Below, piece after piece: positions 41,515 to 49,881 of a DNA stretch of 55,427 nucleotides. Below the pieces are notes generated by a model. That model did not search any database, was not told the DNA's origin, and saw only the letters and a program-made list of their open reading frames with translations. This stretch comes from Aerococcus sp. UBA6277 (GTDB taxonomy: Bacteria; Bacillota; Bacilli; Lactobacillales; Aerococcaceae). Position numbers and translations under genes: made by a program. The stretch spans positions 1 to 55,427 of the forward strand of contig NZ_DJUR01000042.1 of assembly GCF_002440555.1 (NCBI RefSeq), given 5' to 3'. Every line of letters begins with the position of its first letter. Within the stretch, counting starts at the first letter, position 1.

Positions 41515-43041
41515 ATGAGTGAACAAGAAAAATATATCATGGCGATTGACCAAGGGACAACTTCATCACGTGCAGTAATCTACAACCATAAGGCCGAACC
41601 TATTGCTTCAAGTCAGAAAGAGTTTGAGCAAATTTTCCCTAAATCTGGTTGGGTAGAACACAATGCGATTGAAATTTGGAACTCAGTACAGGCAGTAATC
41701 GCTGGTGCATTTATTGATGGTGGTTTACGTCCTGATCAAATCGCTGGTATTGGTATCACTAATCAACGTGAAACCACAGTTGTATGGGAAAAGGATACCG
41801 GTCGACCAATATATAATGCAATTGTTTGGCAGTCTCGTCAGTCCGCGCCAATTAGTGATAACTTAATTGAGCAAGGGTTAAAAGACAAAATTCAACAACA
41901 TACTGGTCTAGTGGTTGACGCTTATTTCTCTGCTACTAAGATTCGTTGGATTTTAGACCACGTTGAAGGTGCCCAAGAGCGTGCTGAAAAAGGTGAATTG
42001 CTATTTGGTACGATCGATACTTGGTTGCTTTGGAAATTAACTAATGGAGAAGTTCACGCTACTGACTACTCAAATGCTTCTCGTACGATGCTAATGAACA
42101 TTGAAAAGTTGGAGTGGGACGATGAAATGTTAGCTATGTTAGACATTCCAAAAGCCATGATGCCAGAAATTCGCTCAAACTCAGAGGTTTACGGACATAC
42201 TGTTGGCTTCCATTTCTATGGCTACGAAGTACCAATTTCTGGTATGGTAGGGGACCAACAAGGGGCATTATTTGGTCAATTAGCAACTGAAGAGGGTACA
42301 GTGAAATCAACTTACGGTACTGGTGCCTTCATTGTCATGAATGCTGGTAGTGAGTTAAAATTATCTCAAAATAACCTTTTAACAACAGTAGGTTTCGTGA
42401 TTGGTGACAAGGTAACTTACGCCTTAGAAGGGTCTGTATTCGTGGCTGGTTCAGCTATTCAATGGATCCGCGATGGTTTAGAGTTAATTGATAACGCTTC
42501 TGAAACTGAAGCTTTAGCTAACCAATCTACAAATGAAGATGAGGTATACTTAGTTCCAGCCTTTACTGGTTTAGGTGCACCATACTGGGATTCTGATGCA
42601 CGTGGTGGTGCCTTTGGTATCACACGCGGGACAACAAAAGCTGACTTTGTAAAAGCGACTTTACAATCAATTGCATACCAAGTTCGCGACATTACTGATA
42701 CAATGAATAAGGATACTGGTATCGATATTCCATTACTAAAAGTTGATGGTGGCGCAGCGATGAATGGTTACTTGATGCAGTTCCAATCAGACATTACTGG
42801 TATTGAGATTGCTCGTGCTGCTAACCTTGAGACAACAGCCTTAGGTGCTGCTTATCTAGCTGGTTTAGCTGTTGGTTACTGGAAAGACATTGATGAATTG
42901 AAATCGTTTACTCAACCAGGACAAACTTTCGAACCTAAGATGAACAATTCACATAAAGAAGATTTATATGCGGGTTGGACTAACGCAGTCCGTGCAACAC
43001 GTGCTTACTCACAATACTTTAAAGAAGAAGCAAACGACTAA
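41515..43041 (+). CDS. glpK: Glycerol kinase
   Basis: GlpK phosphorylates glycerol to glycerol-3-phosphate. The 508-residue product has the FGGY kinase motifs: [38 protein letters not shown] and [16 protein letters not shown]. His233, in GFHFYG, aligns with the histidine that HPr phosphorylates in enterococcal GlpK, so activation by the phosphotransferase system is likely conserved. TAGGAGG precedes the ATG. It is the first gene of glpK-glpO-glpF. Confidence 0.97.
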   Translation: MSEQEKYIMAIDQGTTSSRAVIYNHKAEPIASSQKEFEQIFPKSGWVEHNAIEIWNSVQAVIAGAFIDGGLRPDQIAGIGITNQRETTVVWEKDTGRPIYNAIVWQSRQSAPISDNLIEQGLKDKIQQHTGLVVDAYFSATKIRWILDHVEGAQERAEKGELLFGTIDTWLLWKLTNGEVHATDYSNASRTMLMNIEKLEWDDEMLAMLDIPKAMMPEIRSNSEVYGHTVGFHFYGYEVPISGMVGDQQGALFGQLATEEGTVKSTYGTGAFIVMNAGSELKLSQNNLLTTVGFVIGDKVTYALEGSVFVAGSAIQWIRDGLELIDNASETEALANQSTNEDEVYLVPAFTGLGAPYWDSDARGGAFGITRGTTKADFVKATLQSIAYQVRDITDTMNKDTGIDIPLLKVDGGAAMNGYLMQFQSDITGIEIARAANLETTALGAAYLAGLAVGYWKDIDELKSFTQPGQTFEPKMNNSHKEDLYAGWTNAVRATRAYSQYFKEEAND

Positions 43042-43062
43042 TACATAGGAGGTATAGTTTAA

Positions 43063-44898
43063 ATGTCTAAATTATCATTTAAGTATAGAAAAGAAACAGT
43101 CGAACAATTAAAAGAAAACCAATATGATTTATTCATTATTGGAGGCGGTATCACAGGTGCAGGTGTAGCGATTCAAGCCGCTGCATCAGGCCTAAAAACG
43201 GCCTTAGTGGACATGCAAGACTTCTCTGAAGGAACTTCAAGTCGTTCAACTAAATTAGTACACGGTGGTATCCGTTACTTGAAAAACTTCGACCTAGAAG
43301 TGGTTTCAGATACAGTAACTGAGCGTGCAACTGTACATAACATTGCACCACATATCCCGCAACCAGATCCAATGTTAATGCCTTTATATGACGAACCAAA
43401 AGTGACTTTCAATCCATTACGCTTACAAATCGCTATGGATATCTATGACTCACTAGCTGGTGTAAAAGATTCACAATACGCCAACGAAATGTTGTCTAAA
43501 GATGAAGTATTGAGCCGTCAACCAGACTTAATGGCTGAAGGTTTAATCGGTGGTGGTAAATACCTAGATTTCAACAACAATGACTCACGTTTAGTGATTG
43601 AAAATATCAAACAAGCAAATGATGATGGCGCTGATTTATTAAGCCACGCAAAGGTTGTTGGTTTCGAATATGAAAATGACAAAATAGTTGCTGTCAAAGT
43701 TGAAGATTTACTATCTGGTGAAACATTTACAGTGAAATCCCATGTTGTGATCAACACGACTGGTCCTTGGTCAGATACAATCCGTCAATTAGATGGGTCT
43801 GATGAGAAACCAGCACAAATGCGTCCAACAAAAGGTGTGCATTTTGTCGTAGATAAATCTAAATTGACAGTATCACAACCAATTTACTTTGACACAGGCG
43901 AACAAGACGGCCGTATGGTCTTTGTTTTACCTCGTGAAAATAAAACCTACTTCGGTACAACAGATACTGACTACACAGGTGACTTTGAGCACCCAACAGT
44001 GACTCAAGAAGACGTTAATTACCTATTACGTGTTGTTAACCACCGCTTCCCGAATGCCAACTTATCGATCAATGATATTGAAGCTTCATGGGCAGGTTTA
44101 CGACCTTTAATCGATTCAAATAACGCCTCTGACTACAATGGTGGTGACGCTGGTCGTTTATCAGAACGTACATTTGACGAATTAGTGACGTTATTCGATG
44201 ACTACAGCCAAAATAAAGTTGAACGTAGCGCGGTTGAAGATAAATTACAAGATTTAGGTTCTAATACTTCTGAACGTGGTGATGGAAACCCATCAAGCGT
44301 GTCACGTGGTTCAGACTTATCTGTTTCTGACTCAGGTTTATTTACTCTAGCTGGTGGTAAAATCACTGACTACCGTAAGATGGCTAAAGGGGCAATGGAA
44401 AAAGTAATCCCTGCTGTAACGGACCTTACTGGTAAAAACTATGATTTAGTACAGTCATCGACTTACCCAGTGTCTGGTGGTCAGTTTGATCCAAACAGCT
44501 ACGAAACAGCTATGGAAAAATTTGCTAATGTTGGTGTTGCCCGCGGTTTAACTTACGGTCAATCATTAAAATTGGCTAAATTATACGGATCAAACATGAA
44601 TCGTGTAGTAGCCTACTTACCAGTAGCTAAGGAATATGCAGCTAAATATGACTATCCAGTGGATATTGCAGTCAGCTTAATCTATGCATTAGAAGAAGAA
44701 GGAGTATACACACCATTAGACTTCTTCGCACGTCGTACAACATTAATGTTATTCCAACACGACAAGATGCTTGAAGTAAAAGATGCTGTAAGCCAAACAA
44801 TCGTCGACCACTTTGGTTTAGACCAAGCTACAGCTGATCAACAGAACAAAACTTTAGAAGAAGAAATTGCCAAAGCAGAATTACAATACTTAAAATAA
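43063..44898 (+). CDS. glpO: Alpha-glycerophosphate oxidase
   Basis: GlpO is an FAD enzyme that oxidises glycerol-3-phosphate to dihydroxyacetone phosphate and reduces oxygen to hydrogen peroxide. The 611-residue product has the FAD motif FIIGGGITGAGVAIQAAASG at about 25-44, SSRSTKLVHGGIRYL and a conserved LFTLAGGKITDYR. The extra segment of about 50 residues before it (TFDELVTLFDDYSQNKV through SERGDGNPSSVSRG) distinguishes lactic acid bacterial oxidases from GlpD dehydrogenases. Hydrogen peroxide production is therefore expected. It lies 21 bases behind glpK. Confidence 0.93.
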   Translation: MSKLSFKYRKETVEQLKENQYDLFIIGGGITGAGVAIQAAASGLKTALVDMQDFSEGTSSRSTKLVHGGIRYLKNFDLEVVSDTVTERATVHNIAPHIPQPDPMLMPLYDEPKVTFNPLRLQIAMDIYDSLAGVKDSQYANEMLSKDEVLSRQPDLMAEGLIGGGKYLDFNNNDSRLVIENIKQANDDGADLLSHAKVVGFEYENDKIVAVKVEDLLSGETFTVKSHVVINTTGPWSDTIRQLDGSDEKPAQMRPTKGVHFVVDKSKLTVSQPIYFDTGEQDGRMVFVLPRENKTYFGTTDTDYTGDFEHPTVTQEDVNYLLRVVNHRFPNANLSINDIEASWAGLRPLIDSNNASDYNGGDAGRLSERTFDELVTLFDDYSQNKVERSAVEDKLQDLGSNTSERGDGNPSSVSRGSDLSVSDSGLFTLAGGKITDYRKMAKGAMEKVIPAVTDLTGKNYDLVQSSTYPVSGGQFDPNSYETAMEKFANVGVARGLTYGQSLKLAKLYGSNMNRVVAYLPVAKEYAAKYDYPVDIAVSLIYALEEEGVYTPLDFFARRTTLMLFQHDKMLEVKDAVSQTIVDHFGLDQATADQQNKTLEEEIAKAELQYLK

Positions 44899-44908
44899 AT
44901 CATTGTTC

Positions 44909-44934
44909 GGAGGTACGGCTTTCGTCGCACCTCC
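44909..44934 (+). promoter_or_regulatory. Intercistronic hairpin between glpO and glpF
   Basis: GGAGGT (44909-44914) and ACCTCC (44929-44934) pair around a GC-rich loop with further CG pairing. No T run follows, so it is more likely a processing or stability element than a terminator. It would also mask a GGAGG that has no start codon behind it. Confidence 0.5.
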
Positions 44935-44972
44935 AATATTAGATGATAAATAAAATCATGGGAGGTTTTTAT

Positions 44973-45677
44973 ATGAATGGATTTATTGGTGAATTAATTG
45001 GAACTTTTTTACTGGTCTTATTAGGGTGTGGCGTTGTTGCTGGAGTAAACTTAAGTAAATCAAATGCCAAAGAAGGTGGATGGATTGTTATCACGATGGG
45101 TTGGGCTTTAGCTGTAACTATTGGTGTATATGCCTCTGGTTTCTTGTCAGATGCCCACTTAAACCCAGCGGTTACTATAGCTTTCGCTGTAAACGGTTCA
45201 TTTGCTTGGGCTGAAGTGATCCCTTACATTGCTGGTCAAATGATTGGGGCGATTTTAGGTGCTGTGACAGTTTGGTTAGCTTACCATGAGCAATTTGAAG
45301 CGACTAAAGAGGAAGGTTCAATTCTAGGAACTTTTGCGACAGGCCCACAGGTTGATAGTCCAGTTTGGAATTTAATGACTGAAATTATTGGTACTGCTGT
45401 ATTAGTTGTTGGGGTTATGGCTTTAGGTGCAAACCAAATTTCAGACGGTTTAAACCCGATGATTGTTGGTATCATAGTAGGTTCAGTTGGTCTTTCACTA
45501 GGTGGTCCTACAGGATATGCCATCAACCCAGCTCGTGACTTAGGTCCTCGTATTGCCCATGCCTTCTTACCAATCTCAGGCAAGGGGAGTTCAAACTGGG
45601 GCTACGCTTGGGTTCCAATTGTAGGTCCTATCATTGGTGCAATCATTGCAGCCTTAGTATATAACTTGGTATTATAA
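44973..45677 (+). CDS. glpF: Glycerol uptake facilitator (aquaglyceroporin)
   Basis: GlpF is the membrane channel that lets glycerol in by diffusion. From ATG 44973 (behind GGGAGG) it has 234 residues; the in-frame ATG at 44943 lacks a ribosome binding site. Six membrane segments and the two NPA loops are seen: DAHLNPAVTIAFA and GYAINPARDLGPR. The aspartate after NPAR marks a glycerol rather than a water channel. It completes the glp operon. Confidence 0.96.
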   Translation: MNGFIGELIGTFLLVLLGCGVVAGVNLSKSNAKEGGWIVITMGWALAVTIGVYASGFLSDAHLNPAVTIAFAVNGSFAWAEVIPYIAGQMIGAILGAVTVWLAYHEQFEATKEEGSILGTFATGPQVDSPVWNLMTEIIGTAVLVVGVMALGANQISDGLNPMIVGIIVGSVGLSLGGPTGYAINPARDLGPRIAHAFLPISGKGSSNWGYAWVPIVGPIIGAIIAALVYNLVL

Positions 45678-45694
45678 TAAAATTTCAAGTATTG

Positions 45695-45726
45695 AAAAAA
45701 TCCAGAACGTTTGTTCTGGATTTTTT
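45695..45726. terminator. Terminator after glpF
   Basis: AAAAAATCCAGAAC, loop GTTT and GTTCTGGATTTTTT form a perfect 14-bp stem with T on the plus side and on the minus side. It can serve both glpF and the convergent acetyltransferase gene. Confidence 0.93.
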
Positions 45727-45745
45727 GTTTGGTTATTTTTACATT

Positions 45746-46306
45746 TTAAACAAGAGGGCGAATGTCTTTTTCCAGGTAGACAACGTCTAGCCACTGGTCG
45801 AATTTGTAACCCATGTTCTTACAGACACCGAATTGTTCAAAGCCATGTTTTTTGTGGAATTTTAACGATGTTTCGTTGGTTCCTGTGACTTGTGAAACGA
45901 GTTTGTAGATATGAGGGTAATTGTCGATGATTTCTTGTTCTAGCGCTTGATATAAGCGACTACCAATGCCTTTAGCCTTAACGTTGGCATCTAGATAGAT
46001 AGAAATCTCTTTAGAAGGTCGATAGCCTTCATAGGCACCAGCGTCAGAGGTGTAAGCAAAACCGATGACTTGGCCGTCATAATCAGCCACTAGAAAGGGG
46101 TTGATGCCAATACGTTCAGTAATTTGTTCTTCCTTTAAGGAAGCGTCAGTTAGGGCGATTCTAAAAGAAATGGTGGTATTTTGAATGTAATAATTGTAAA
46201 TAGCCGTTAACTGAGCAGCATCAGCAAGTTCAGCAGGACGGATAATCACTTGGTCATTTTCTATAGTATCTATAGTCGTTTCAGTATAAGATAAAGGGTC
46301 TGTCAT
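45746..46306 (-). CDS. GNAT family N-acetyltransferase (Pat-like)
   Basis: This is a 186-residue acetyltransferase related to the phosphinothricin/methionine-sulfoximine acetyltransferase group. It shows VIIRPAELADAAQLTAIYNYYI and SISIYLDANVKAKGIGSRLYQAL-type residues with the acetyl-CoA loop KAKGIGSRL. NETSLKFHKKHGFEQFGVCKNMGYKF is typical for the group. The substrate is unknown; toxic amino-acid analogues are a guess from the family. It converges with glpF. Confidence 0.85.
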   Translation of the reverse strand: MTDPLSYTETTIDTIENDQVIIRPAELADAAQLTAIYNYYIQNTTISFRIALTDASLKEEQITERIGINPFLVADYDGQVIGFAYTSDAGAYEGYRPSKEISIYLDANVKAKGIGSRLYQALEQEIIDNYPHIYKLVSQVTGTNETSLKFHKKHGFEQFGVCKNMGYKFDQWLDVVYLEKDIRPLV

Positions 46307-46799
46307 AAAAAAATCTTCCTAACTTTTTAGTTTAATACCATCATATCACTAGGAATTAAAAGAGGCTAATACAAAATATTGTCAACGAATGATAGGTAGA
46401 GGGCATCATAAATTGGACATAGAGATTTGGTATTTAAAATGCACATTGCTTTAAATAATATATGTTATGTAAACTAATAGATATAGACAACTATATATAG
46501 GGATACTCATGGATACACAGACGGTTTTTGACGCATTTCTGTATCATTTATATGGATTACTGTCAAAGACTGTTTTAGATTTACCATAATCTTTCTCACT
46601 AAGATATTTATTTGGTGTGCTCCTCACTTCAATGACTAAACTTTATATCGTTAAGTTTCTCCAGCTAATTGATTTATCGACTTATTATAATAAATTTCAG
46701 CAAATCCAGTCAGCTTCTTCATTTATTCTCAAATACCAATCTATCATTAAGAACGTATGTTTGGTATAATTGATTTTAGTATTTGAAGGAGTTTTACAT
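46307..46799. other. AT-rich intergenic region upstream of the tyrosine recombinase
   Basis: No supported gene. The region holds the dif-like sequence at 46448-46475 and a consensus -10 TATAAT at 46765-46770 ahead of the recombinase. A 26-codon frame at 46509-46589 has no ribosome binding site. Confidence 0.5.
46448..46475 (+). other. dif-like recombination site
   Basis: Against the 28-base dif of Bacillus/Staphylococcus, 23 positions match by my hand alignment. The right (XerD) arm TTATGTAAACT at 46465-46475 is identical in all 11 bases, and the centre (ATAATATATG) is nearly so. The left (XerC) arm, GCTTTAAATAA, is degenerate. It may be the chromosomal dif site or an attachment site of an element that uses Xer recombinases. 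Confidence 0.55.
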
Positions 46800-47870
46800 A
46801 TGGACAATTACTTTGATAAGGAATCTTTCTACGAACTATATGCCGACTATCTATCACAGAAGCAATCTAGCACTAAGGAAAGCTATTTGAAGAACATCAA
46901 ACCATTTTTTATTTATATGGAGAAACAAGCGATCACGCATCCAACTTATCATGATATTGAACGCTATTTTGACGATTTAATCAATCAGCCGAGTAAGACG
47001 TATATCCTAATCAACGATATAGACTATGATGACGTCTCTGAGGAGCAACGTCGTGCATTGGACCAGTTTCGCTACAAAGACCGGACCATTAAGTCATACC
47101 GTAACATGCTCAACCAGTTCTTTAAATGGTTAGAACGAGAAAATCTATATGAGAATATTGTGGCTAGAGCTAATAATAATATCCCGATACCACACGGCCA
47201 CGCAAAGGATGCACTTGATATTGAGGACGTTGAAAAGTTGCTAGATTACCTTAAATCAACCACGGATACGCTAATTGGTAAACGTAATTATGCACTTATA
47301 TTACTTGCTGTCACTACTGGGTTAAGGACCATTGAACTCAGTAGAGCCAATTTTGAAGACGTTCAACGACGTGGTTTGAACACAGTTATTTATGTACAAG
47401 GTAAAGGTCGCCGTGAGAAAGATGAATTCGTCATTATTCCCCGTAAAACCAAGGAAGTTGTGCGAGATTATACACGCTTCCGTGAGGACCAAGGTATCAT
47501 GATTAATACTGACTTAGCGCCTTTATTCGCTTCGCACGGTAATCGTAATAAAAGTGGTCGTATGTCAGCTCGGTCAATTTCTAGGGTGATCGCGAATGCT
47601 TATGAAGCTGTTGGGATTCATTCATCTAAAATTACGCCACATTCACTGAGACATACCGCTGCAACCTTAAGTTTAATTAACGGCGGTAACTTAAGGGAAA
47701 CGCAAAAGATGCTACGGCATTCTAGTGTCCGAACCACGGAAATCTACGCCCAAGATTTAAATGAAGACTTGAATACTTCTAGTCAGTTGATTGAAGATCT
47801 TATTGACCAATCAAGAATTATCAAAGATTTAGAAGATAAAAGCAAAGATAATAATTTGCAAATACCCTGA
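46800..47870 (+). CDS. Tyrosine recombinase / site-specific integrase
   Basis: This is a 356-residue tyrosine recombinase distinct from the XerC at 28.5 kb. The N-terminal core-binding domain has an unusual acidic insert (ILINDIDYDDVSEEQRRALDQF, about 72-93). The catalytic domain shows TTGLRTIELSRA (Arg), GKGRREKDEFVIIP (Lys), HSLRHTAATLSL (His, Arg) and LRHSSVRTTEIYAQD (His, Tyr). The start at ATG 46800 follows AAGGAG; ATG 46770 is rejected. It lacks element genes around it, so it may be an orphan integrase or a housekeeping Xer protein. Its length equals that of streptococcal XerS, but the sequence does not look like XerS. Confidence 0.88.
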   Translation: MDNYFDKESFYELYADYLSQKQSSTKESYLKNIKPFFIYMEKQAITHPTYHDIERYFDDLINQPSKTYILINDIDYDDVSEEQRRALDQFRYKDRTIKSYRNMLNQFFKWLERENLYENIVARANNNIPIPHGHAKDALDIEDVEKLLDYLKSTTDTLIGKRNYALILLAVTTGLRTIELSRANFEDVQRRGLNTVIYVQGKGRREKDEFVIIPRKTKEVVRDYTRFREDQGIMINTDLAPLFASHGNRNKSGRMSARSISRVIANAYEAVGIHSSKITPHSLRHTAATLSLINGGNLRETQKMLRHSSVRTTEIYAQDLNEDLNTSSQLIEDLIDQSRIIKDLEDKSKDNNLQIP

Positions 47871-47995
47871 TTATAAATGACAAAGGCCCCCTCTCTCAAC
47901 CATGGATTTGGGGGCGGTTACTAGAAATGTTGAATAAATAACTGTTTGCTTTCGCAGATAAAGCTAGGGTATTTGTTTGCTATTTAAACTCCCTT

Positions 47996-48027
47996 CTATG
48001 TCCGCTAAGGGTAATTAGCAGACATAG
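47996..48027. repeat. Inverted repeat between the recombinase and the ATP-grasp gene
   Basis: CTATGTC-C-GCTAA (47996-48008), loop GGGTAA, TTAGC-A-GACATAG (48015-48027): twelve paired bases with one mismatch. It lies between two convergent genes but has no T run. A GCCCCC/GGGGGC hairpin lies at 47886-47915. Confidence 0.6.
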
Positions 48028-48054
48028 ACAGTAAATACATTTGCTATCTCTTTT

Positions 48055-48987
48055 TTATATTTTCGCTAATAAGTCACCAAGATATTCAGCTAGTGCTAAC
48101 ATGCCAAATTTTTGTGCAACCCCTTCAGCGTCTGCATTGTAATTTGTATTGGTGTTAACGTCATAGGCCCACTTCTGTCCATCTGCCGTTACAATAAATT
48201 CCACTGCTGCTACTTGGATATTTTCAGCTTTTAAAAAGTTTTCAATCTTATGAATTTCTTCTTTGCTTAATACCCCGTCAACGATTTGGAATTTATCTGG
48301 TGTAGATTGGACCTGCCCCTCAATTGGAATCTGGCAGTTATCTGCCGGGCACAATTCAAAACCGTCTGAAGAATCGATGCTGACAACATAATGAAATTTA
48401 CCACCAATAAATTCTGACCGGTACACCCTACCGTTTACTGGTTTAACGTAGGCTTGAAGTAAACTAATCCCATCAACTGAATCTTCAAAGAAATCACTAT
48501 TAACATAGTCTTCTAGGTCTTCAATTCGCTCAAATAGGTTTACCCCAAGTCCTTTACCTGCCCGGTTGTGTTTAATTATAAATGGGAAAGTATCGAGTTT
48601 TTTAGCAGCATGGATAACTTCTTTTTTACCAACTGCAGCAATCGTTTTAGGCGTTTGGATATCTGCTTTTTGTAAGGCTAAATACTGCTTAATCTTGCTA
48701 ACTTCAAGTTCAATTGCGCGACTACCGTTTACTACAGTGGCCTGATGGCTTTCTAACCATGGTAAAACTTGACTAGTTAATTCAGGTGCATAGCGGTGGT
48801 CTCTTGTGTGTGACGAAGCAGAAATCCGATTATAGAAAACGCCTGCTGGTGGTGTCTCTTGAATATCCACTATCCCTGTGTCTAGAAACCAAGTGTCATA
48901 AGGAATAGACAGTTGGTCAAGTCGTTTAGTTAAATGTTTTGTCCAATCATCGTTTTCGTGGATGATATATACTTTCTTATCGGTCAA
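48055..48987 (-). CDS. RimK-like ATP-grasp ligase
   Basis: This is a 310-residue ATP-grasp protein of the type that joins a carboxylate to an amine via acyl-phosphate. It shows a preATP domain (KVYIIHENDDWTKHLTKRL), TFPFIIKHNRAGKGLGVNLF around the ATP-binding lysine and RVYRSEFIGGKFHYVVSID. The metal site is in VEFIVTADGQKWAYDVNTNTNYN. Substrates are unknown. Start is TTG 48987 on the minus strand, overlapping the TGA of the upstream symporter (TTGA), so translation was coupled to a transporter gene that is now broken. Confidence 0.83.
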   Translation of the reverse strand: MTDKKVYIIHENDDWTKHLTKRLDQLSIPYDTWFLDTGIVDIQETPPAGVFYNRISASSHTRDHRYAPELTSQVLPWLESHQATVVNGSRAIELEVSKIKQYLALQKADIQTPKTIAAVGKKEVIHAAKKLDTFPFIIKHNRAGKGLGVNLFERIEDLEDYVNSDFFEDSVDGISLLQAYVKPVNGRVYRSEFIGGKFHYVVSIDSSDGFELCPADNCQIPIEGQVQSTPDKFQIVDGVLSKEEIHKIENFLKAENIQVAAVEFIVTADGQKWAYDVNTNTNYNADAEGVAQKFGMLALAEYLGDLLAKI

Positions 48988-49573
48988 ATTGTTGCGCCTT
49001 CTTTCTTTTTAATTTTAGTGAATTCTGGCAATTGTGCGTCTTCTGTTTTGGCAATAATAGTCGCTGCTAAAGCATTTCCAACCACATTTAAGGCTGTTCT
49101 ACTTGCATTAGCGAAGAAGTCAATGGATACCAGTAAGGCAACTGCTTCAGATGGTATCCATTGATTCGCAGTAGCAAGAAGCACGACAATGGCCCCTGAT
49201 GGTACTGTAGCGTTTATTTTGGTAATAAAAGTAAGAAATACTACTAAAACGACAAAATCAGAAATCGTTAATGAAGCATCATATATGTTCATTATAAAGG
49301 AAATGGCTAAAGATACATAGATAGCTGCACCGCCTAGATTTAGTGTGTAGCCTAGGCACGTTACGCCTGATGAGATTACTTTTGGTACTTTATTTTCTTC
49401 TAAACAGTCGATAAGTGATGGTAATACAACACTTGAACCGCCTGTAATGAATGCGATAAAACTCAAGTCAGAGATGGATTTAAATAATGAAATATAGGAT
49501 ACGCCAAAACTGTAAGCAATGATGGGATAGATTACTAAGGCGGCTGTTAGGTATGCTTAGTTTTTTTTAACAT
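48984..49573 (-). pseudogene. Internally deleted dicarboxylate/amino acid:cation symporter
   Basis: The C-terminal half of a DAACS-family symporter is intact (AFITGGSSVVLPSLIDCL, NLGGAAIYVSLAIS, SRTALNVVGNALAATIIAK). Upstream in the same frame one reads LTAALVIYPIIAYSFGVSYI. The start is also preserved: GGAGG, seven bases, ATG at 49573, MLKKTKHT, then a stop. The two pieces are out of frame and about 220-250 residues (the first membrane segments) are missing, so an internal deletion has fused the start to the second half. The protein cannot work as a transporter. Confidence 0.85.
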
Positions 49574-49645
49574 ACATATTCCTCCAATCATTTATCAAGA
49601 TTTGCTTTCATTTGTTAACAATAGGTCTCTAATAGCTTGTCTCGT

Positions 49646-49692
49646 AGTATAGCACTCAGGATTTTATGATAAATGATCGAATATCGGTCATT
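49646..49692 (-). promoter_or_regulatory. Probable promoter and operator of the symporter/ATP-grasp pair
   Basis: On the minus strand an extended -10 (TGCTATACT, core at 49646-49651) lies about 70 bases before the start codon. Upstream of it is a 21-base imperfect palindrome, AATGA-T-CG-AATAT-CG-G-TCATT (49672-49692), which looks like an operator. The remaining stretch between here and satD shows nothing else except the satD control region. Confidence 0.45.
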
Positions 49693-49818
49693 AGTGGTCT
49701 AAAAATGAAACACATCAATTTTCGAACAGGCGTGATGTAGTCTATACATTGCGAAGTATGCCGGAAATAAGGGCAATTTTTATAAATTTCCTAAATAAGG
49801 GATATTTTTAACCATTTT

Positions 49819-49865
49819 AATTTCCGTTATAGTGGCAATTAAAGGTAATTTCCGTTATAATGGAC
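49819..49865 (+). promoter_or_regulatory. Direct-repeat operator and -10 of satD
   Basis: AATTTCCGTTATAGTGG (49819-49835) and AATTTCCGTTATAATGG (49847-49863) differ at one base and are spaced by 28. The second contains a perfect -10 TATAAT (49856-49861). Because SatD has a C-terminal helix-turn-helix, autoregulation through these repeats is the simplest explanation. Confidence 0.75.
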
Positions 49866-49881
49866 ATCAAGGAGGTGCCTC

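Noticed and set aside
46509..46589. 26-codon frame beginning MDTQTVFDAF near the dif-like site
   Set aside because: No ribosome binding site, and AT-rich surroundings make such a frame likely by chance.
47966..47995. Possible second dif-like site ending in TTTAAACT downstream of the recombinase
   Set aside because: Only the right arm has partial similarity; the centre and left arm do not match, so a flanking attachment pair is not supported.
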